NCBI RefSeq assembly: GCF_900167475.1
Contig: NZ_LT796768.1
Span: forward strand, 1,302,001-1,366,000
Source: Aeromicrobium choanae
GTDB taxonomy: Bacteria > Actinomycetota > Actinomycetes > Propionibacteriales > Nocardioidaceae
Length of the DNA stretch: 64,000 nucleotides
Reading direction: 5' to 3'
Shown: in pieces, positions 8,791 through 19,485 of the stretch
Layout: each line of letters starts with the position of its first letter
How positions within the stretch are numbered: position 1 is the first letter of the stretch
Position numbers and translations under genes: made by a program
Notes under the pieces: model-generated
What the model was told of the DNA's origin: nothing
Databases searched by the model: none
Seen by the model: only the letters and a program-made list of their open reading frames with translations

Positions 8791-9546
8791 GTGTCCCACC
8801 TGCTGCTGCTGACGAAGAGCTCGCAGTCCTCGGTCGAGGTCCTGCCCTCGCTCGCGCTGCTCCCCCACCACGTCAAGATCCTGCCCGCGGAGGCCAGCGC
8901 CCTCATCGACGCGCCCCAGTGCGACGCCGTTTTGGTCGACGGCCGCCACGACCTGGCGCAGGTCCGCAGCCTCACGCGCGTGATCCGCACGACCGGCATC
9001 GAGTGCCCGCTCGTCCTCATCCTCACCGAGGGCGGCCTCACCGTCGCCGCCGCCGACTGGGGCATGGACGACGTCATCCTGACCACCGCCGGCCCGGCCG
9101 AGCTGGAGGCCCGCCTGCGGCTGGCCATGGGCCGCGTCGCCGCCGACGGCGACAAGTCCGAGGACGACAGCCACATCATCAGCGCCAGCGGCCTGGTCGT
9201 CGACGACGTCACCTACACCGCCAAGCTCGACGGCCGCGTCCTGGACCTGACGTTCAAGGAGTTCGAGCTCCTCAAGTTCCTGGCCCAGCACCCGGGCCGC
9301 GTGTTCACCCGCCAGCAGCTGCTGCAGGAGGTGTGGGGCTACGACTACTTCGGCGGCACCCGCACGGTGGACGTCCACGTTCGCCGCCTGCGCGCCAAGC
9401 TCGGCCCCGAGAACGAGACGCTCATCGGCACCGTCCGCAACGTGGGCTACCGGTTCGTCTCGCGCCGCGAGTCCGGCGAGGTCGCGGCGGAGCGCGCCGC
9501 CGAGCGCCAGGAGTCCGCACGCCGCCAGGTCGCCGGCCGCGCCTGA
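8791..9546 (+). CDS. glnR: Orphan OmpR-family response regulator, GlnR-like
   Basis: DNA-binding regulator of 251 residues, very close to actinobacterial GlnR, which controls nitrogen assimilation. The receiver-like domain (about 1-115) begins MSHLLLLT and lacks the acidic pair that binds Mg in true receivers. The conserved Asp is in VLVDGRHD, and no kinase gene is adjacent, as expected for GlnR. The winged-helix domain (about 135-230) carries [20 protein letters not shown] and the [16 protein letters not shown] recognition region, near-identical to family members. The GTG start follows AGGAGG by eight bases. TATGGT at 8713-8718 is a possible -10. Confidence 0.92.
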   Translation: MSHLLLLTKSSQSSVEVLPSLALLPHHVKILPAEASALIDAPQCDAVLVDGRHDLAQVRSLTRVIRTTGIECPLVLILTEGGLTVAAADWGMDDVILTTAGPAELEARLRLAMGRVAADGDKSEDDSHIISASGLVVDDVTYTAKLDGRVLDLTFKEFELLKFLAQHPGRVFTRQQLLQEVWGYDYFGGTRTVDVHVRRLRAKLGPENETLIGTVRNVGYRFVSRRESGEVAAERAAERQESARRQVAGRA

Positions 9547-9582
9547 CCGCCTCCGCGCGGACGCAGAACGGGAGGGCGGGGC

Positions 9583-10341
9583 TCAGCCCAGCGTGGGGAT
9601 GAGCTCCTCGAGGTACTCCACGGTGTCGGGCCAGCCCTCGACCGCGTGGCAGGGGACGCCGAGCGCCAGCACCGGGTAGTCGTTGCCCTCCGGGTCGAGA
9701 CGGTCGCCGACGAACAGCATCTCGTCGAGGCTGATGCCGGTGGCGTCCGCCAGCTGCTTCATCCCGTAGGCCTTGTCGATCCCGCGGTGGGTGATGTCGA
9801 CCGAGGTCGAGCCGCCCGAGCGCACCTCGAGGTCGGGCAGCGCCGCCGCGACGGCGTCGCGCAGCGCGCCCTTCTTCGTCCCGTCGGGGTCCCACGCCAT
9901 CTTCGCCTCGATCGGCGCCTTCTGGCCGAGCGCGGAGAACGTGATCTGCGAGCCACGGTCCTCCAGGATGTCGCCCCAGGTCTGCGACTCCCACAGGCCG
10001 AGGCGCCTGGCCTCCTGCTCGACCGCGGCGAGGGCGCGATCGCGCTCGTCCTCGGTCAGGGCGTGCGCGTAGACCGTGACGATCTCCTCGCCGCGCAGGC
10101 GGTAGTACTGGGTGCCGCACGTGGGCAGCAGGTGGATCCGCTCCAGGACCTCGGCCGGCGCGGGCGGCAGCTGCTCCACGACCTGCTTGCGAAACTGCTC
10201 CAGCTGGCCACCGGAGATGATCGCCACCTCGACCCGTTCGGCGAGCCGGACGAGCTGGTCGCCGATGGGCTCGGGGATCGCGCACTTCGACGGGGCGAGC
10301 GTGTCGTCGAGATCGAATGCGACGAGTCGGGGTCCGGACAC
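9583..10341 (-). CDS. HAD-IIB family protein resembling PMM2-type phosphomannomutase
   Basis: HAD-superfamily protein of 252 residues from a GTG at 10341. Motif I is DLDDT at residues 10-14 (nucleophile Asp10, acid/base Asp12). The GG of IISGGQ lies near residue 50, SGGSTSVDI near 172, and a terminal GDRLDPEGNDYPV near 210. The last matches the GDKTMPGGNDHEI region of eukaryotic phosphomannomutase in layout. It sits back to back with manA, and manC is next, so mannose-6-P to mannose-1-P conversion fits the pathway. A generic sugar phosphatase is the main alternative. TAGACT seven bases before GTG suggests a leaderless mRNA. Confidence 0.72.
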   Translation of the reverse strand: MSGPRLVAFDLDDTLAPSKCAIPEPIGDQLVRLAERVEVAIISGGQLEQFRKQVVEQLPPAPAEVLERIHLLPTCGTQYYRLRGEEIVTVYAHALTEDERDRALAAVEQEARRLGLWESQTWGDILEDRGSQITFSALGQKAPIEAKMAWDPDGTKKGALRDAVAAALPDLEVRSGGSTSVDITHRGIDKAYGMKQLADATGISLDEMLFVGDRLDPEGNDYPVLALGVPCHAVEGWPDTVEYLEELIPTLG

Positions 10342-10348
10342 GCGAGGG

Positions 10349-10358
10349 AGTCTACTGT
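10349..10358. promoter_or_regulatory. Overlapping divergent -10 boxes for the HAD/PMM gene and manA
   Basis: Only 24 bases separate two divergent start codons. On the plus strand TACTGT (10353-10358) lies seven bases before the manA ATG. On the minus strand TAGACT (10354-10349) lies seven bases before the GTG of the HAD gene. The two hexamers share two bases, so one AT-rich patch appears to serve both directions and both mRNAs would be leaderless. Both -35 regions would lie inside the opposite coding sequence. Confidence 0.6.
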
Positions 10359-10365
10359 TGAGTAC

Positions 10366-11577
10366 ATGCGCCGTCTGCACAACATGACCCAGGCGTACGA
10401 CTGGGGCTCCACGAGTGACATCCCTCGATTCCTGGGGCGCACGGGATCGGGGGAACCGGTCGCCGAGATGTGGCTGGGCACCCATCCCCTGGCCCCCTCG
10501 CAGGTCGAGACGCCCGAGGGCCTGCGCCCGTTGTCCGACGTGGCCGGCGAGATCCCGTTCATGCTCAAGATCCTCGCGGCCGAGCAGCCGCTGTCGATCC
10601 AGGTGCACCCCGGCCAGGCCGAGGCCCGGGAGGGGTTCGCGCGCGAGGAGGCCGCCGGCGTGCCGCTGGACTCGCCGCAGCGCGTGTTCAAGGACCCCAA
10701 CCACAAGCCCGAGATGGTCTACGCGCTCAGCACCTTCGACACCCTCGTCGGCTTTCGCCCCACCGCCGAGATCCTGCGCGTCTTCTCCCAGCTCGACACC
10801 CCCACGATCAACGCCGCGTCGGCCACCCTGCGTGCGAAGACGGGATTCAAGGGCATCGTCCGCGTGCTGGAGAACCTGCTCATCGCGCCGCCCCCGCCGG
10901 CCGAGATCGCTCAGGTCGTCATCCAGTGCAAGGCGCTCGTGCACGACGGCGTCGACATCAAGCGCGCCTACAGCACTGCGGCGATGATCGCCCGCCACCA
11001 TCCCGACGACGTGGGCATCGTCGTCTCGCTGCTGCTCAACCGCTTCACGCTGCAGCCGGGCGAGGCGATGTTCCTGGGCACGGGCGTGATCCACGCGCAC
11101 CTGTCGGGCCTGTGCCTGGAGGCCATGGTCAACTCCGACAACGTCATGCGCGCCGGCCTCACCCGCAAGGCGCTCGACCCCGAGGGCCTGATCCGCTGCC
11201 TCGAGGCCGGCATGGCCCGCGTCGCGCGGGTCGAGCCGGGATACCCCTCGTTCTCCACCGAGGTCTACCACCCGGAGGTCGAGGAGTTCGCGCTCGCGGT
11301 CACCCAGGTGTCCCCCGCCGACCCCGACGGCGTCTCGATCATCGCCGCCGCGCACTCGATCGTCATGTGCATCGGCGGTGCCGTGCAGCTGCTGAACGCC
11401 CGCGGCGAGAAGGTCCCGCTGAGCCGCGGCGAGACGGTCTACACCGATGCCGAGGACGGCGACCTCACCCTGGTGGGCACGGGCGAGATCGCCCAGATCT
11501 ACCTGCCCGGTCCCGGCACGCCCGACTCCGAGCTCAAGGACCTGGTCGGCCACCGGCCCGTGCGCGCGATCCCCTGA
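10366..11577 (+). CDS. manA: Mannose-6-phosphate isomerase, class I
   Basis: Interconverts fructose-6-phosphate and mannose-6-phosphate, the entry to GDP-mannose; 403 residues, cytoplasmic, zinc-dependent. Zinc-site motifs are visible: QVHPG near residue 82, then KPEMVYAL in which the Glu and neighbouring residues line the site, and HAHLSGLCLEAM with conserved His. The C-terminal cupin half carries the usual GETVYTDAEDGDL. The start at 10366 is set by the TACTGT box seven bases upstream; an ATG at 10384 is an alternative. Convergent with manC, three bases apart. Confidence 0.95.
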   Translation: MRRLHNMTQAYDWGSTSDIPRFLGRTGSGEPVAEMWLGTHPLAPSQVETPEGLRPLSDVAGEIPFMLKILAAEQPLSIQVHPGQAEAREGFAREEAAGVPLDSPQRVFKDPNHKPEMVYALSTFDTLVGFRPTAEILRVFSQLDTPTINAASATLRAKTGFKGIVRVLENLLIAPPPPAEIAQVVIQCKALVHDGVDIKRAYSTAAMIARHHPDDVGIVVSLLLNRFTLQPGEAMFLGTGVIHAHLSGLCLEAMVNSDNVMRAGLTRKALDPEGLIRCLEAGMARVARVEPGYPSFSTEVYHPEVEEFALAVTQVSPADPDGVSIIAAAHSIVMCIGGAVQLLNARGEKVPLSRGETVYTDAEDGDLTLVGTGEIAQIYLPGPGTPDSELKDLVGHRPVRAIP

Positions 11578-11580
11578 GGG

Positions 11581-12633
11581 TCAGAGCAGGTCGTCGCGGT
11601 CGAGTCCGGGCAGCTGCGCCACGATCTCCTTGACCCGCTGCGACTGGGCGAGGTCGAGCACCAGCACGGCGTCGTCGGTCTGCACGACGGCCACGTTGCG
11701 CAGGCCCAGCACGGCGATCTGCACGCCCTCCTGCCCTCGGGCCACGCCGTCGGCGTCCACCCAGAGCACGTCGGGCGATGAGCCCAGCGGCGCGATGGAG
11801 GCGAAGTCGCCGAGGTCGTCCCATCCGAAGGTGGCCGGGACGACCGCCATGCCGCCCTCCGCCGCCACCGGCTCGGCGACGGCGTGGTCGATCGCGATCT
11901 TCGCCAGCGTGGGCCAGGTGCGGCCGAGCTCGGCCACGAAGGACGGGGTGCCCCACGCGGCCGCGACCGCCCGCAGGCCGGCGGCGAGCTCGGGCTGGAA
12001 GCGCGCGAGCGAGTCCAGCAGGACCGACGCGCGGGCCACGAACATCCCGGCGTTCCACACGAAGTCGCCCGAGGCGAGGTAGCCGCGTGCGGTCGCCTCG
12101 TCGGGCTTCTCCACGAAGCTGCGCACGGCGCGGGCCGAGCCGAACCCCTCGAGCGGGTCGCCCGACGCGATGTAGCCGAACGCGGTGGACGGCTCGGTGG
12201 GCTCGACCCCGATCGTGACGATGAAGCCCTGCTCGGCCACCGCGATCGCCTCGCGCACGGCGTCGGCGAAGCGGTCGGGATCGGGGATGCGGTGGTCGGC
12301 GGCGAACGACCCCACGACGGCGTCGGGGTCGGCGCGCTCGATGATCGCGGCCGCCAGGCCGATCGCCGGCATCGACTCGCGCGGCGACGGCTCGAGCAGC
12401 AGGTTCACCAGCTCGGGCAGCTGCTCGGCGATCGCGCTGCCGTGCGCCGCACCGGACACCACGTGGATGTGCTCGACCGACGCGAGCGGGAGCATCCGGT
12501 CCCACGTCTGCTGGATCAGCGTGCGGCCGGTCCCCTCGAGGTCGAGCAGGAACTTCGGCCGGGCCTTCCGCGACAGCGGCCACAGGCGGGTTCCGGCGCC
12601 GCCGGCCGGGATGATGGCGTGGAACGTGGACAC
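11581..12633 (-). CDS. manC: Mannose-1-phosphate guanylyltransferase
   Basis: Makes GDP-mannose from mannose-1-phosphate and GTP; 350 residues, a nucleotidyltransferase domain plus a short C-terminal region, without the isomerase domain found in bifunctional ManC. The signature is at the N-terminus: IIPAGGAGTRLWPLSR, then PKFLLDLEG, and later SFVEKPDEATARGYL. TACAGT lies exactly seven bases before the GTG at 12633 and there is no ribosome site, so this start, rather than the in-frame GTG nine bases upstream, is preferred. It completes the GDP-mannose block with manA and the PMM2-like gene. Confidence 0.93.
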   Translation of the reverse strand: MSTFHAIIPAGGAGTRLWPLSRKARPKFLLDLEGTGRTLIQQTWDRMLPLASVEHIHVVSGAAHGSAIAEQLPELVNLLLEPSPRESMPAIGLAAAIIERADPDAVVGSFAADHRIPDPDRFADAVREAIAVAEQGFIVTIGVEPTEPSTAFGYIASGDPLEGFGSARAVRSFVEKPDEATARGYLASGDFVWNAGMFVARASVLLDSLARFQPELAAGLRAVAAAWGTPSFVAELGRTWPTLAKIAIDHAVAEPVAAEGGMAVVPATFGWDDLGDFASIAPLGSSPDVLWVDADGVARGQEGVQIAVLGLRNVAVVQTDDAVLVLDLAQSQRVKEIVAQLPGLDRDDLL

Positions 12634-12640
12634 GGCGGTC

Positions 12641-12699
12641 ACTGTAGTGGTCCACGAGGTACGGCGTAACGGGTCGACGGCGCCCCGGCCAGCCATACT
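12641..12699. promoter_or_regulatory. Divergent leaderless promoters for manC and the accD3-like gene
   Basis: Minus-strand TACAGT (12646-12641) is seven bases before the manC GTG. Plus-strand CATACT (12694-12699) is seven bases before the GTG at 12707. No Shine-Dalgarno sequence precedes either start. The 73-base intergenic space therefore holds two separate leaderless promoters. Confidence 0.55.
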
Positions 12700-12706
12700 G
12701 GGTGCC

Positions 12707-14134
12707 GTGTCCCGCCTCACCGCCCGTGAACTGATCGACCTCGTCCTCGACCCCGGATCCTGGGAGTCGTGGGACGAGCCGGTCGACCACACCGTCCACC
12801 CCGAGCCGTACCGCACCGACCTGCTGGCCGCGGCCGAGCGCGCGGGCACCGACGAGTCGATCATCACCGGTCGCGCCCTGATGCGAGGGCGGCCCGTGGC
12901 GGTCCTGGTGAACGAGTTCAAGTTCCTCGCGGGATCGATCGGCCAGGTGGCGGCCGAGCGCATCGTGCGCGCCGTGCGCCGCGCCACCGCCGAGGGGATC
13001 CCCGTGCTGGCCACGACGGCCTCGGGCGGCACCCGCATGCAGGAGGGCACGCCCGCGTTCGTCCGCATGGTCGACATCTCCCGGGCACTGATGGACCACA
13101 AGGCGGCCGGCCTGCCCTACCTCATCTACTTGCGCCACCCCACCACCGGCGGCGTCTTCGCCTCGTGGGGCTCGCTCGGCCACATCACCATCGCCGAGCC
13201 GGGCGCCCTCATCGGCTTCCTCGGCCCGAAGGTCTACGAGCTGCTCAACGGCGCTCCCTTCCCGCCGGGCATCCAGACCTCGGACAACCTCGCGAACCGC
13301 GGCATCATCGACGCCGTCGTGATGCCCGAGGAGCTGCCGTTCATGGTGGACACGGCGCTGTCGATCCTCATCGACCCGCCGCGGGAGTCCAGCCGGACCC
13401 GGCGTCCGGGCGCGACGCAGCGCCGCCACGAGACGTGGGACTCGGTGCTGCTCACCCGTACCCCGGACCGCCCCGGCGTCCGCGAGGTGCTGCGCTGGGG
13501 CTGCGACGAGATCATCCGCCTGCAGGGCACCGAGCGCGGCGAGCGCGACGCCGCGATGATCGTCGCCCTGGCCAGGATCGACGGCGAGCCCTGCGTCGTG
13601 ATCGGCCAGGACCGTACGACGCAGAGCCGGATCAAGCCGATGGGCCCCGCGGCCCTGCGTGAGGCCCGCCGCGGGATGAAGCTCGCCAACGAGCTCGGCC
13701 TGCCGCTGGTCTCCTTCATCGACACCCCGGGCGCCGAGCTGTCCCCCGACGCCGAACAGGGTGCCATCGCCGGCGAGATCGCCCGCTGCATCAGCTCGAT
13801 GTCGACGATGCGCGTCCCCTCGGTCTCGGTCCTGCTGGGCCAGGGCTGCGGCGGCGGCGCGCTGGCGCTGCTGCCCGCCTCCCGCACGATCGCGGCCGAG
13901 AACTCCTGGCTGTCGCCGCTGCCGCCCGAGGGTGCCAGCGCCATCGTCTTCGGCGACGTCGACCACGCCGCCCAACTGTCCGCCGAGCAGCGGATCAGCG
14001 CCTTCGACCTCCACGAGTCCGGCGCGGTGCACCACCTCGTGCCCGAGCCGGACGACGACGATCCCGAGTCGTTCGCCCGGGCGATGGCGGCCGAGGTGGC
14101 CCATCACCTGCGTGAGCTGAGGGAGCGGGCATGA
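12707..14134 (+). CDS. Acyl-CoA carboxylase carboxyltransferase, fused beta-alpha subunits (AccD3-like)
   Basis: Transfers the carboxyl group from biotin to acetyl- or propionyl-CoA; 475 residues. The N-terminal half is beta-like (crotonase fold, TASGGTRMQEG near residue 105, then GGVFASWGSLGH). The C-terminal half is alpha-like (FIDTPGAELSPDAEQGA near 345, and LGQGCGGGALAL near 380). No N-terminal zinc ribbon is seen, and the arrangement matches M. tuberculosis AccD3 in length and order. No biotin-carrier subunit is nearby, so it must use one encoded elsewhere. The start is fixed by CATACT seven bases upstream (leaderless). Confidence 0.9.
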   Translation: MSRLTARELIDLVLDPGSWESWDEPVDHTVHPEPYRTDLLAAAERAGTDESIITGRALMRGRPVAVLVNEFKFLAGSIGQVAAERIVRAVRRATAEGIPVLATTASGGTRMQEGTPAFVRMVDISRALMDHKAAGLPYLIYLRHPTTGGVFASWGSLGHITIAEPGALIGFLGPKVYELLNGAPFPPGIQTSDNLANRGIIDAVVMPEELPFMVDTALSILIDPPRESSRTRRPGATQRRHETWDSVLLTRTPDRPGVREVLRWGCDEIIRLQGTERGERDAAMIVALARIDGEPCVVIGQDRTTQSRIKPMGPAALREARRGMKLANELGLPLVSFIDTPGAELSPDAEQGAIAGEIARCISSMSTMRVPSVSVLLGQGCGGGALALLPASRTIAAENSWLSPLPPEGASAIVFGDVDHAAQLSAEQRISAFDLHESGAVHHLVPEPDDDDPESFARAMAAEVAHHLRELRERA

Positions 14135-14922
14135 TGCTCCTCGACCTGGCCGAGGCCGCCCTCGAGGCCGACGGCGTCGCCGCGTTCAACGAGGCCACCA
14201 CGATCGCGCTGCGCGACGGCGCTCCCCTGCGCCTGGAGCGGTACGACGAGGTCGTGGGCGCCGTCGCGGTCGGTGACGCCCCCGTCGAGCTCGTCGTCCA
14301 CCCGCGCTACCGCCGTCAGGGCCGCGGCCGTGCGCTCGTCGACGACCTGGTCGCCCGCGGCGAGACCCGCTTCTGGGCCCACGGCGACCTGCCGGGCGCC
14401 CAGGCCCTGGCCGCGGCCGCGGGGCTGCGCGCCGTGCGGACGCTGCTCGTCCTGACCACCACCGATCGTGATGTCGCCGAGCCGCGCCTGCCCGTCGGTG
14501 TCGCGATCCGGCCCTTCCGGGACGCCGATGCCGATGCCGTGGTGGAGGTCAACGCCCGTGCGTTCGCGCACCACCCGGAGCAGGGTGCGATGGACCGCGC
14601 CGACTTCGATCGGCGCCGGGCCCAGGCGTGGTTCGACCCCGCGGGCCTGTTCGTCGCCGAGCGCGACGGCGCGGTGGTCGGCTTCCACTGGACCAAGGTC
14701 GAGGACGGCGTCGGCGAGGTCTACGTGGTCGGCGTCGACCCGTCGGCCCACGGCGGCGGGCTCGGCACCGCGCTCACGGCCGTCGGCCTGCAGCACCTGT
14801 GGGCACAGGACGTCGCGGCGATCGACCTGTACGTCGAGGGCGACAACGACCCGGCGTTGGCGGTCTACCGGCGCCTCGGGTTCACCGAGAAGGCGCGGGA
14901 CGTCCTCTACGCCGCGGACTGA
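14131..14922 (+). CDS. mshD: Mycothiol synthase (MshD)
   Basis: Acetylates the cysteine of Cys-GlcN-inositol to give mycothiol, the main actinobacterial thiol; 263 residues made of two GNAT domains. The N-terminal domain (about 1-115) is degenerate but keeps RYRRQGRGRALVDDL. The C-terminal domain (about 125-262) carries the active acetyl-CoA site VVGVDPSAHGGGLGTALTAVG and the closing NDPALAVYRRLGF. It overlaps the upstream stop as ATGA, with a second ATG directly after. It is somewhat shorter than the mycobacterial enzyme. The glnR-to-mshD order resembles M. tuberculosis, with a five-gene insertion here. Confidence 0.92.
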   Translation: MMLLDLAEAALEADGVAAFNEATTIALRDGAPLRLERYDEVVGAVAVGDAPVELVVHPRYRRQGRGRALVDDLVARGETRFWAHGDLPGAQALAAAAGLRAVRTLLVLTTTDRDVAEPRLPVGVAIRPFRDADADAVVEVNARAFAHHPEQGAMDRADFDRRRAQAWFDPAGLFVAERDGAVVGFHWTKVEDGVGEVYVVGVDPSAHGGGLGTALTAVGLQHLWAQDVAAIDLYVEGDNDPALAVYRRLGFTEKARDVLYAAD

Positions 14923-14923
14923 G

Positions 14924-15955
14924 TCAGACCAGGCCGCGCTGCAGCTCGGCGGCGATCCGTCGCACGGCGGCCGGCGCGGCGGTGCCGAACCCGACCATGG
15001 TCGCGAAGCCGTGGATCAGTCCCTCCTCGCGGTGGGCCGTCACCGGCACCCCGGCGTTCCGCAGCGCCTCGGCGTAGGCCTCGCCCTCGTCGCGCAGCGG
15101 ATCGAACCCCGCGGTGACGACGTGTGCGGGCGGCAGGTCGCTGAGGTCGCCCCGGATCGGCGAGATCCGCGGGTCCGAGCGGTCCTCGTCGCGGGCCAGG
15201 TACGCACCCGAGAACTCGTCCATGAGGTCCTCGGTGAGGAAGTACCCGTGGCCGAGCTCGCGCCGGCTCCGCGTGATCGTGGTGAAGTCCGTGACGGGGT
15301 AGACGAGCAGCTGGAACCGGGGTGCCGGGCCGCCGGAGCGGACCATCTCCTGCGCCACGACGGTCGCGAGGTTGCCCCCGGCACTGTCGCCGCCGGCCGC
15401 GATCCGATCGGGGTCGAGCGCCAGTCCCGACGCGTTCTCGCAGACCCACCTCCACGCCGCGACGCAGTCGTCGACGGCCGCCGGGAACGGGTGCTCGGGA
15501 GCGAGCCGGTAGTCCACCGCGACCACGCGCACCATCGCGTGCTCCGCCAGGTAGCGACACACCGCGTCGTGGCTGTCGAGGTCGCCGAGTGTGAACCCGC
15601 CGCCGTGGAACCACACGAGCGCGGGCGAGGGTCCGCGCAGGTCCCGCGGCGTGTAGAACCGGAGCCGGACCGGGCCCGCGGGACCGGCGATCTGGCGCTC
15701 GGTGACGGCGCCGATCGGCTGGGCGCCGCCGAGCAGCCGATCGGCCCGGACCAGGTCGCGTCGCTGGCGGCTGATCGGGGTCGCGGCGGGGTCGGGATTC
15801 TCGAGTCGCAGGAGCGCCAGCAGGGCCTGCATGTCGGGGTGCAGCACCTGGTCGCCATGCCGCACCGGCCTGCCGAAGGCGGCCCGTTTCAGCGGCTTCG
15901 GAGCCGCTCCGACTGCGGCGACGGCCGCCCGCCGCACCCGTGCTGACACGCTCAT
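14924..15955 (-). CDS. Alpha/beta-hydrolase, hormone-sensitive-lipase-like esterase
   Basis: Esterase/lipase of 343 residues. The HSL-family oxyanion motif HGGGF is near residue 120, the nucleophile elbow GDSAGGN near residue 190, the Asp in AGFDPLRDEGEAYAEAL near 290 and the His in GLIHGFATM near 320. The start at 15955 (MSVSARVRR) has TACGTT seven bases upstream and is probably leaderless. An ATG at 16018 would add 21 residues lying beyond that promoter. No signal peptide is evident. It is convergent with mshD; the substrate is unknown, probably short-chain esters. Confidence 0.88.
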   Translation of the reverse strand: MSVSARVRRAAVAAVGAAPKPLKRAAFGRPVRHGDQVLHPDMQALLALLRLENPDPAATPISRQRRDLVRADRLLGGAQPIGAVTERQIAGPAGPVRLRFYTPRDLRGPSPALVWFHGGGFTLGDLDSHDAVCRYLAEHAMVRVVAVDYRLAPEHPFPAAVDDCVAAWRWVCENASGLALDPDRIAAGGDSAGGNLATVVAQEMVRSGGPAPRFQLLVYPVTDFTTITRSRRELGHGYFLTEDLMDEFSGAYLARDEDRSDPRISPIRGDLSDLPPAHVVTAGFDPLRDEGEAYAEALRNAGVPVTAHREEGLIHGFATMVGFGTAAPAAVRRIAAELQRGLV

Positions 15956-16086
15956 GGGGGCGAACGTAGCAGCCCCATCCGTCACGCCAGTCACGCCGAT
16001 CCGACCGTTGGCGCGCATTTTCTGGCGACATGGCGCATCATGAGGGGGACGACACCACGTCTCGTAGGCGACGAGAGGACAAGTCG

Positions 16087-16275
16087 ATGGCCACTGCGAA
16101 AGCGATCAAGGTCGACCAGAGGGACCCGCAGCCCAGCCTGGCCGCGCCCCTGGGCGAGACGCCCGTGGCCCGCCCCGGCTTCCGCCGCTCGATGCTCTTC
16201 CTCGTGCTGCTGTCCATCCCGCTGTGGGCCATGATCGCCGGCGGAGCCTACCTGGTGGTGCGGGCGCTCGGCTGA
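16087..16275 (+). CDS. Small single-pass membrane protein
   Basis: A 62-residue protein with a polar N-terminal half and one C-terminal hydrophobic segment (about residues 34-58, MLFLVLLSIPLWAMIAGGAY). The ATG at 16087 follows GAGAGGA at about seven bases; an upstream ATG at 16030 would add a charged 19-residue extension but has no ribosome site. It lies directly before the PHO box of ppk1, its stop abutting the first repeat. No family recognised. Confidence 0.6.
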   Translation: MATAKAIKVDQRDPQPSLAAPLGETPVARPGFRRSMLFLVLLSIPLWAMIAGGAYLVVRALG

Positions 16276-16297
16276 GTTCACCCTCCCGTCACCTTCC
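16276..16297 (+). promoter_or_regulatory. PHO box (PhoP-binding direct repeats) upstream of ppk1
   Basis: Two adjacent 11-base direct repeats, GTTCACCCTCC and CGTCACCTTCC, fit the Streptomyces PhoP repeat-unit pattern (G-T-T-C-A-C-C core every 11 bases). CATCGT (16303-16308) is a plausible -10 six bases before the ppk1 ATG. The repeats therefore occupy the -35 position, the usual arrangement for PhoP-activated promoters. Confidence 0.75.
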
Positions 16298-16314
16298 CGT
16301 GCCATCGTGAGCCC

Positions 16315-18447
<2,133 letters not shown>

Positions 18448-18464
18448 GAGCGCACACTGTCACC

Positions 18465-19337
18465 ATGGCGAGCAAGGTCATCCCCGCCGCGGGCGGCATC
18501 GTCTGGCGCAAGGCCGGTCCGAGCGGATCCGGCGGCATCGAGGTGCTCCTCGTGCACCGACCGGGGTACGACGACTGGACCTTCCCGAAGGGCAAGGCCG
18601 ATCCCGACGAGGCGCTGCCCGTCACGGCCGTCCGCGAGATCCTCGAGGAGACCGGGTACCGCGTGCGGCTGGTCCACCCCCTGCCCGAGGTGACCTACCG
18701 TGTCCGCGGCGGCCTCAAGCAGGTCGCGTACTGGGTCGCCCGTCCGGTGGACGACCAGAGCGACTTCCGCCCCAACCGCGAGGTCGACGACATCAGGTGG
18801 TTCGCGCCCCGCGCGGCCCGCAAGAAGCTCACGTACGAGCACGACCGACGGCTGCTGGAGTCGTTCGAGGACCTCGTGGCGAGGAAGTCGCACAAGGCGC
18901 GCACGCTCGTGGTCCTGCGCCACGCCAAGGCGGTCCCGCGAGACGCCTTCGACGGCGGCGACCGAGACCGCCCCCTCGCCGCGGAAGGTCACGACCGAGC
19001 CAAGGAGCTCGTGCCGCTGCTCAGTGCCTTCGGCGTGCGGCGCATCGTCAGCAGCCCGGCCACCCGCACGGTGCAGACGGTGGACCCGTACGTCGCCGCC
19101 ACCGACGAGCTGCTGGAGCTCGACGACCGGCTGGTCGAGGGCGCGTCCCCGGCCAAGGTCGAGCGGGCCGTCGAGGCCCTGCTGGGCACCAAGCGACCCA
19201 CCGTGGCCTGCACGCACCGGCCCACGCTGCGCGACGTCTACGCCGCGCTCGGCGTCAGCGGACCCGTGCTCGCGCCGGGCCACGCCCTGGTGATCCACCA
19301 CCGCAAGGGCAAGGTGCTGGCCTCCGAGCTGGTCTGA
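18465..19337 (+). CDS. mutT1: MutT1-like Nudix hydrolase fused to a histidine phosphatase domain
   Basis: Sanitises oxidised nucleotides or cleaves dinucleoside polyphosphates; 290 residues. The Nudix domain (about 1-135) has the box GKADPDEALPVTAVREILEETGY. The C-terminal domain (about 148-290) is a SixA/phosphoglycerate-mutase-type phosphatase with LRHAKAVPRD (catalytic His) and the second His in ACTHRPTLRD. This two-domain fusion and its place after ppk1 match mycobacterial MutT1. CACACT six bases before the ATG at 18465 suggests a leaderless start; the frame continues upstream only within ppk1. Confidence 0.92.
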   Translation: MASKVIPAAGGIVWRKAGPSGSGGIEVLLVHRPGYDDWTFPKGKADPDEALPVTAVREILEETGYRVRLVHPLPEVTYRVRGGLKQVAYWVARPVDDQSDFRPNREVDDIRWFAPRAARKKLTYEHDRRLLESFEDLVARKSHKARTLVVLRHAKAVPRDAFDGGDRDRPLAAEGHDRAKELVPLLSAFGVRRIVSSPATRTVQTVDPYVAATDELLELDDRLVEGASPAKVERAVEALLGTKRPTVACTHRPTLRDVYAALGVSGPVLAPGHALVIHHRKGKVLASELV

Positions 19338-19380
19338 TCCGCCCGGACTCCCGGGGTCGATCTCCCAGCCTTCGGCCAGG

Positions 19381-19402
19381 GTTCACCTTCCGTTCACCCT
19401 CG
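19381..19402 (+). promoter_or_regulatory. PHO box upstream of pstS
   Basis: Two perfect-phase 11-base direct repeats, GTTCACCTTCC and GTTCACCCTCG, seven of the first eight bases being the canonical GTTCACC core. A weaker third unit may follow. TACACC at 19415-19420 is a possible -10. This is the best PhoP-site match in the window and places pstSCAB under the phosphate-starvation regulator, whose gene is not in this window. Confidence 0.82.
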
Positions 19403-19485
19403 TCGCGAGTTCCCTACACCTGCGCTTCCTAGCGTGGCGGTGTTCGAGGCAGTCGCCTCACACACGCTCCAGAGAGGGAACACAC

